From Lacibacter sediminis (GTDB lineage Bacteria > Bacteroidota > Bacteroidia > Chitinophagales > Chitinophagaceae), in assembly GCF_014168535.1 (NCBI RefSeq), contig NZ_CP060007.1, forward strand, positions 3,658,001 through 3,722,000: a stretch of 64,000 bases of DNA, read 5' to 3'. This document shows, in pieces, positions 59,905-64,000 of the stretch. Both the position numbers and the translations under genes were made by a program. How positions within the stretch are numbered: the first letter of the stretch is position 1; each line of letters begins with the position of its first letter. The notes beneath the pieces are model-generated. The model searched no databases. It saw only the letters and a program-made list of their open reading frames with translations, and was not told the DNA's origin.

Positions 59905-60477
59905 ATGAGCATTTCAAAATCAAATAACCCCGCACTAATCTTAATTGATATTCAAAAAGCATTTGACAACATTGAATACTGGGGCGGGCAAAGAAACAAT
60001 CTTAATGCAGAGAGCAATGCAGGTGAGCTCTTAACTCTTTGGAGAGAACACAATCTTCCGGTTTTTCATATCAGGCATTGTTCTTCAAATCCGAATTCAT
60101 TGCTGCACGAAACGAAAGAAGGAAATCAATTTAAAGACATTGTTAAACCAACAGGGGAAGAAACAATTATCAAAAAAAATGTCAATAGTGCTTTCATCGG
60201 TACTGACCTAAAAGAAAGGCTTGACAATGCAAACATTTCAACACTTGTCATCGTTGGTTTAACAACAGATCATTGCGTTTCTACAACTACAAGAATGGCA
60301 GGCAATTTTGGTTATACTACCTTTCTTGTTTCAGACGCAACAGCAACATTTAATAAGAAAGGGCTTGACGGACAAACCTTTTCGGCGGAACTGATTCATG
60401 AAACCGCTCTTGCAAGTTTAAATGAAGAGTTTGCTACGGTTGTTACAACCGACTTCATAAAACAGAACATTCAGTGA
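59905..60477 (+). CDS. Isochorismatase-family cysteine hydrolase
   Basis: 190 residues. The catalytic triad Asp (ILIDIQKAFDN), Lys (IIKKNVNSAF) and Cys (LTTDHCVSTTTRMA) is complete, with the family's cis-peptide region before the Cys. Likely acts on an amide or an imide-type substrate such as nicotinamide, N-carbamoyl or isochorismate-like compounds. Lies 34 bases after the EEP gene. Confidence 0.92.
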   Translation: MSISKSNNPALILIDIQKAFDNIEYWGGQRNNLNAESNAGELLTLWREHNLPVFHIRHCSSNPNSLLHETKEGNQFKDIVKPTGEETIIKKNVNSAFIGTDLKERLDNANISTLVIVGLTTDHCVSTTTRMAGNFGYTTFLVSDATATFNKKGLDGQTFSAELIHETALASLNEEFATVVTTDFIKQNIQ

Positions 60478-60522
60478 ATAATAAAAGCGGAACCTTTATT
60501 GATCACCAATAAGACAAAAACC

Positions 60523-60975
60523 ATGAAGCTTACAACATTGTTTCTGTTAGCAGTTTTTCTCTTTTTCTTTTTTATCGACTCATTCTCCCAACAACAGGGC
60601 GACGAGGCTTTGATCAGAAAACTCGAAGACAAGGAAAGAGAAGCGATATTGAAAAGCGATACAGCTTTGTTGCATGAATTGATGTCCCAAAAAATTGTAG
60701 TGCAAAATCCTGAAAATGAAATTTTAGGATTTCAACAGATCATGGACCGCATCAAGAAAGGAAAAATTAACTACGCCAGTTTTGAAAGAAGAATTGACAA
60801 TATTGCTTTTATAAACGGTATTGCGGTTGTGATGGGATTGGAAACACTCGTACCAAAAGCCGATACACAACATGCAGGCAAGGCTGTAACAAGACGGTTC
60901 ACCAACATCTGGACAACAGAAAATGGAAAATGGAAATTAACCGCAAGGCAAGCCACTATCATTTCAATCAATTGA
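60523..60975 (+). CDS. Exported NTF2-like / DUF4440 family protein
   Basis: 150 residues from the ATG at 60523, which starts a very hydrophobic signal peptide ending Ser-Phe-Ser-Gln. The mature part has the cone-shaped NTF2 fold pattern (EALIRKLEDKEREAILKSDT, then MSQKIVVQNPE and FTNIWTTENGKWKLTARQAT). Members can be enzymes or ligand binders; no catalytic site is evident. Convergent with pcm, 8 bases apart. Confidence 0.82.
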   Translation: MKLTTLFLLAVFLFFFFIDSFSQQQGDEALIRKLEDKEREAILKSDTALLHELMSQKIVVQNPENEILGFQQIMDRIKKGKINYASFERRIDNIAFINGIAVVMGLETLVPKADTQHAGKAVTRRFTNIWTTENGKWKLTARQATIISIN

Positions 60976-60983
60976 TTCCGGGT

Positions 60984-61649
60984 TTACTTCCCATTCTGCT
61001 TTCCGCCAAGCATCGGTACAAACGAAAACGAATCGAAGAGTTCTTCTGTGTAAGAACCATCTTCATGTTTGGTTAAACGTTTCATGCGTTGTGCATCGCC
61101 TTCATCAACCGGTATCACCATCTTGGCACCAGCCTTCATTTGTTCGATCAGCTTCGGTGGCACAAACGGTGCAGCAGCAGTAATGATCACTTTGTCAAAC
61201 GGTGCATAAGTGGGTAAGCCTTCAAACCCATCACCAAAAAAGAATTTAATGTTGAGGTATTTCTTTAAGAAAGGAAAAGAGGCTTTATTAAAGTCGAATA
61301 ATTTTTTCTGACGCTCAATGGTAAATACATGAGCATTCATTTCGGCCAACACACATGCCTGGTAAGCACTGCCCGTGCCGATCTCCAATACTTTATCGTA
61401 AGGTTTTACTTCAAGCAATTGCGTTTGGTAAGCAACAGTGTAAGGTTGAGAAATGGTTTGTCCTTCGCCAATAGGGAAAGCCCTGTCTTCGTAAGCAATC
61501 TCATCAAAAGCAGTATCTAAAAAATAATGACGTGGAAGATTATTGATGGCCTCCAGCACCCGTTCATCGGTAATGCCTTTACTGCGCAATACATCTACTA
61601 ACTTTTTGCGTAATCCTTTATGCCTGTAACTATCTTCAAAACGTCTCAT
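60984..61649 (-). CDS. pcm: Protein-L-isoaspartate O-methyltransferase
   Basis: 221 residues from the ATG at 61649; a TTG four codons upstream is less likely. Motifs: FLDTAFDEIAYEDRAFPIGEGQTISQPYTVA, LEIGTGSAYQACVLAEM (AdoMet site), and IITAAAPFVPPKLIEQMKAG. It repairs isoaspartyl residues in aged proteins in the cytoplasm. Confidence 0.96.
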   Translation of the reverse strand: MRRFEDSYRHKGLRKKLVDVLRSKGITDERVLEAINNLPRHYFLDTAFDEIAYEDRAFPIGEGQTISQPYTVAYQTQLLEVKPYDKVLEIGTGSAYQACVLAEMNAHVFTIERQKKLFDFNKASFPFLKKYLNIKFFFGDGFEGLPTYAPFDKVIITAAAPFVPPKLIEQMKAGAKMVIPVDEGDAQRMKRLTKHEDGSYTEELFDSFSFVPMLGGKQNGK

Positions 61650-61667
61650 AAGCGGGTGCAAAATAAG

Positions 61668-61693
61668 AAAGCTGCATCAATTGATGCAGCTTT
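61668..61693 (-). terminator. Terminator between the phosphoglucomutase gene and pcm
   Basis: Perfect palindrome AAAGCTGCATC-AATT-GATGCAGCTTT. On the minus strand it follows the mutase stop by 32 bases and is followed by a T-rich stretch, so it serves the mutase gene. Confidence 0.85.
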
Positions 61694-61725
61694 TATTTTC
61701 GATTTCCTACTTTCAACTTTTCACT

Positions 61726-63453
61726 TTACTTCAACTTCATATCCTTAATAATTCCATCGATCCTATCATTTAACTCCTGATGCACTGCATCAAAGTTCTC
61801 TGCTTTATCAAGCTTCGTATTTACACTAAAATAAAATTTGATCTTCGGTTCAGTTCCACTTGGTCGTGCAGAAATTTTACTTCCATCTGCTAAAATAAAT
61901 TGCAGCACATTACTCTTTGGTAAGTTAATCGTCCACTCCTCACCTGTTTGAATATTTTTGCCTTTTTGTAATTGATAATCGAGCAACTGCACCACTGCCG
62001 AACCATTGATGGATGTAGGCGTGTTATCACGGTAGCCCTGCATCATCTCGGCAATTTCCGCCTGGCCGTTCATTCCTTTTTTGGTAATGGAAATAAGGCT
62101 TTCTTTATAAAATCCATACTGCACATACAGGTCGATCATCTTCTGGTAAAGACTACGGCCTTTGTTCTTTTCATAAGCTGCCATTTCGCACAACAACGCA
62201 ACAGCACTGATGGCATCTTTATCACGCAACTGGCTGCCGATCATCAAACCATAACTTTCTTCACCACCAACAATATAATTTTCAGTCGCTTCTTTTTCTT
62301 TGATCAATTCTGCGATCCATTTAAAGCCGGTGAGTACATTGTAACACTTGATATCGCTTGCCTTTGCAATGGCATCGATCATTTCTGTTGTTACAATGGT
62401 TTTAACCACCATATCGTTTGGTTGATTGATGCCTTTAGCCTTGCGTGCTTCAATCATATAGTTGAAGGCAAGTACAGCAGTTTGGTTTCCGTTCATCAAC
62501 ACCCAGTTGCCTTTGTGATCTTTAATAGCAATACCCACACGATCGCTGTCAGGATCAGTTCCCAATAAAATATCAGCATCCAAGGCTTTAGCTTTGTTCA
62601 AACCAATATTCATGGCCTCAGCTTCTTCAGGATTTGGATAAACTACTGTTGGGAAATTTCCATTGGGTTCTTTCTGCTCATCCACAATGGTTACATTGGT
62701 AAAACCAAAACGTTGTAACACCTGTGGCACAAGTGTAATACCTGTACCGTGAATGGAAGTGTACACAATCTTAAGATCATGCTGTGCTTTACATACTTCA
62801 GGATACACACTCAAACTTTGTATCATTTGCATGTACGCTTCATCCATTTCTTTTCCGATCAACGTGATGTTGCTTTCACCACCACTCCACTTTACATCAT
62901 CAACACCTGCAATTTTATCAACTTCAGTAATTACATTTTTATCATGTGGTGGCACTAACTGTCCGCCATCATTCCAATAAGCTTTATAGCCATTGTATTC
63001 TTTAGGATTGTGCGATGCTGTGCAAACAACACCACCCTGGCAACCAAGATGACGGATAGCAAAACTCAACTCCGGTGTTGGACGTAATGCTTCAAACAAA
63101 TAAACTTTAATACCGTTTGCACCCATTACGTTTGCAACGATCTCTGCAAACAGTCGGCTGTTGTTGCGACTATCGTGCCCCACAACACATTTTACATTAC
63201 CCCCGCCAAAACTTTTATTGAGATAGTTGGCATAACCTTGTGTTGCCATACCTACTGTGTATTTATTCATGCGGTTGGTACCAATGCCCATGATACCACG
63301 TAACCCACCTGTACCAAACTCCAGGTTACGGTAAAAAGAATCTGCCAGTTCATCGGGGTTGCCTTGTTGAAGTTGTGTGATCTCGTCTTTCACCGATTGC
63401 TCGAAATTACCAGCGAGCCACTTTTGTACATTGGCCTGAATCGTTGCTTGCAT
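61726..63453 (-). CDS. Phospho-sugar mutase (phosphoglucomutase/phosphomannomutase type)
   Basis: 575 residues, the length of the PgcA/PGM2-like group. GTGGLRGIMGIGTNRMNKYTV near the start, the phosphoserine loop TASHNPKEYNGYK, metal loop DPDSDRVG, sugar loop GGEESYG and the phosphate-binding SARPSGTEPKIKFYF are all present. It interconverts glucose 1-phosphate and glucose 6-phosphate (or the mannose forms), linking glycogen metabolism with glycolysis. It has a strong own promoter and is followed by a terminator. Confidence 0.95.
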   Translation of the reverse strand: MQATIQANVQKWLAGNFEQSVKDEITQLQQGNPDELADSFYRNLEFGTGGLRGIMGIGTNRMNKYTVGMATQGYANYLNKSFGGGNVKCVVGHDSRNNSRLFAEIVANVMGANGIKVYLFEALRPTPELSFAIRHLGCQGGVVCTASHNPKEYNGYKAYWNDGGQLVPPHDKNVITEVDKIAGVDDVKWSGGESNITLIGKEMDEAYMQMIQSLSVYPEVCKAQHDLKIVYTSIHGTGITLVPQVLQRFGFTNVTIVDEQKEPNGNFPTVVYPNPEEAEAMNIGLNKAKALDADILLGTDPDSDRVGIAIKDHKGNWVLMNGNQTAVLAFNYMIEARKAKGINQPNDMVVKTIVTTEMIDAIAKASDIKCYNVLTGFKWIAELIKEKEATENYIVGGEESYGLMIGSQLRDKDAISAVALLCEMAAYEKNKGRSLYQKMIDLYVQYGFYKESLISITKKGMNGQAEIAEMMQGYRDNTPTSINGSAVVQLLDYQLQKGKNIQTGEEWTINLPKSNVLQFILADGSKISARPSGTEPKIKFYFSVNTKLDKAENFDAVHQELNDRIDGIIKDMKLK

Positions 63454-63474
63454 ACAGTTTATTTTTTAGTGATT

Positions 63475-63505
63475 CAAATGTAGGATACTCCCGCTTTTGT
63501 TTCAA
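63475..63505 (-). promoter_or_regulatory. Phosphoglucomutase promoter (TTG-N20-TACATTTG)
   Basis: Minus strand: TTG (63505-63503), 20 bases, then perfect -7 element TACATTTG (63482-63475), ending 21 bases before the ATG. Confidence 0.75.
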
Positions 63506-63561
63506 GAGCAATTTCAGAAAGAATGGATATTTTCCCCAGCTTCCGTATTTTGCAGCGGCCT

Positions 63562-64000
63562 ATGACAGGTAAGCATTATATCAGCAGGATTATTTTATTG
63601 ATTTGCATTGCATCCATCACAATGCAGCAGGCAGGTGCCCAGCAATATTTTTTGCCGCCTAGTGATCAGTTTCGTCCCGATCGTTTACGGAAAGTAGTAT
63701 GGACAGAATCGGCGGTATTTGTATTAACATCTGTTGGTTTGTATTTTCTGTGGTATAAAAAATTTCCCAAGAGTAAGTTCCATTTGCTGAACGATAACAA
63801 AGAATGGTTACAGATGGATAAATTGGGGCATGCAACCACTGCTTACAATGTTTCGGTTATGCAACACGATCTGTTACGTTGGAGTGGAGTAAAACCAAAC
63901 CAGGCTATTGTTGGTGGGGCATTAACCTCCCTTGCATTTTTAAGTATTGTAGAAATGATGGATGCTTTTTCCCGTGACTGGGGTTTCTCCGGTGGGGATA
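63562..64000 (+). CDS. DUF2279 family membrane protein (partial)
   Basis: The first 146 residues; the gene runs off the window. The ATG at 63562 starts a signal-peptide-like helix (MTGKHYISRIILLICIASIT, then an Ala-Gly-Ala-Gln cleavage region). An in-frame ATG at 63523 would add 13 residues. It continues with WTESAVFVLTSVGLYFLWYKK, WLQMDKLGHATTAYNVS and SIVEMMDAFSRDWGFS, the conserved parts of DUF2279. Function unknown. Divergent from the phosphoglucomutase gene. TATTTTGCAGC lies just upstream, like other short-leader genes here. Confidence 0.85.
   Translation, partial: MTGKHYISRIILLICIASITMQQAGAQQYFLPPSDQFRPDRLRKVVWTESAVFVLTSVGLYFLWYKKFPKSKFHLLNDNKEWLQMDKLGHATTAYNVSVMQHDLLRWSGVKPNQAIVGGALTSLAFLSIVEMMDAFSRDWGFSGGD

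Noticed and set aside
61972..62568. 198-codon plus-strand open frame opposite the phosphoglucomutase gene
   Set aside because: Antisense shadow of a confident gene; His/Phe-rich nonsense composition and no promoter.
1..64000. CRISPR arrays, insertion sequences, rRNA operons, prophage
   Set aside because: No regularly spaced repeats, transposase, integrase, phage structural genes or rRNA sequence were seen on either strand.

Overview
This window is a piece of a Bacteroidota chromosome, most likely family Chitinophagaceae. That placement is inference from gene content and sequence style. The window has a SusC/SusD pair, a second TonB-dependent receptor with an OMP_b-brl_3-type barrel, DUF4295 beside rpmB-rpmG, and a tmRNA tag ending in YAMAA. 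It also has Bacteroidota-type promoters (TTG/TTTG, about 20 bases, then TAnnTTTG) and almost no Shine-Dalgarno sites. I see no insertion sequence, prophage, integrase, CRISPR array or rRNA. Most genes sit in short operons typical of a free-living heterotroph.

Layout. 1-9.3 kb (minus strand): a SusC-SusD-secreted 817-residue protein operon, followed after a terminator by an MFS transporter and a truncated serine hydrolase. Divergent from it (9.5-10.9 kb) is a membrane-tethered putative regulator. 11.4-15.8 kb (plus): a sigma-54 enhancer-binding protein, then two tandem palindromes, then a small operon of a cysteine-less thioredoxin-fold protein, a 73-residue protein and a Crp-family regulator. 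15.9-22.7 kb (plus): an alpha-glucan cluster of GH57, SDR dehydrogenase, GH63-like glucosidase and glycogen-debranching enzyme. 22.7-31.4 kb: hydrolases, DoxX, PhzF, a GMC oxidoreductase, DUF1622, aquaporin and tandem VOC proteins. 31.5-33.1 kb: a cytosolic subtilase with a zinc-ribbon-like N-terminus and a C-terminal glycogen-binding domain. 33.2-35.7 kb: a four-gene membrane redox operon with a YedZ-Rieske fusion.

35.7-40.5 kb (minus): stand-alone CoaB, an SDR, and a YHS-YHS / GlcG / SMP-30 lactonase operon. 40.8-41.2 kb: tmRNA. 41.4-50.3 kb: a membrane MutS-like ATPase, rseP, dxr, a GH3-type acyl-acid-amido synthetase, rplU-rpmA, a Lys/Ala-rich histone H1-like miniprotein, ftsY, DUF4295, rpmG and rpmB. 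50.4-54.6 kb: OsmC, MutS, AraC. 54.65 kb: tRNA-His. 54.8-64 kb: DUF445, a TonB-dependent receptor, an epimerase/EEP/isochorismatase/NTF2 group, pcm, phosphoglucomutase and a partial DUF2279 gene.

The most interesting signals are: (1) the twin TCCCA-N6-TGGGA sites with a GG-N10-GC element between a sigma-54 activator and its probable target operon; (2) the cytosolic subtilase-CBM48 fusion; (3) the YedZ-Rieske redox operon; (4) the membrane-tethered regulator opposite SusC; and (5) an extended -7 promoter motif (TAnnTTTGC-n-G-Y-C) shared by stable-RNA, ribosomal and mutS promoters. Many start codons were moved inward from the longest open frame, because the longest frame began with TTG or GTG or because an internal ATG starts the signal peptide or conserved domain.
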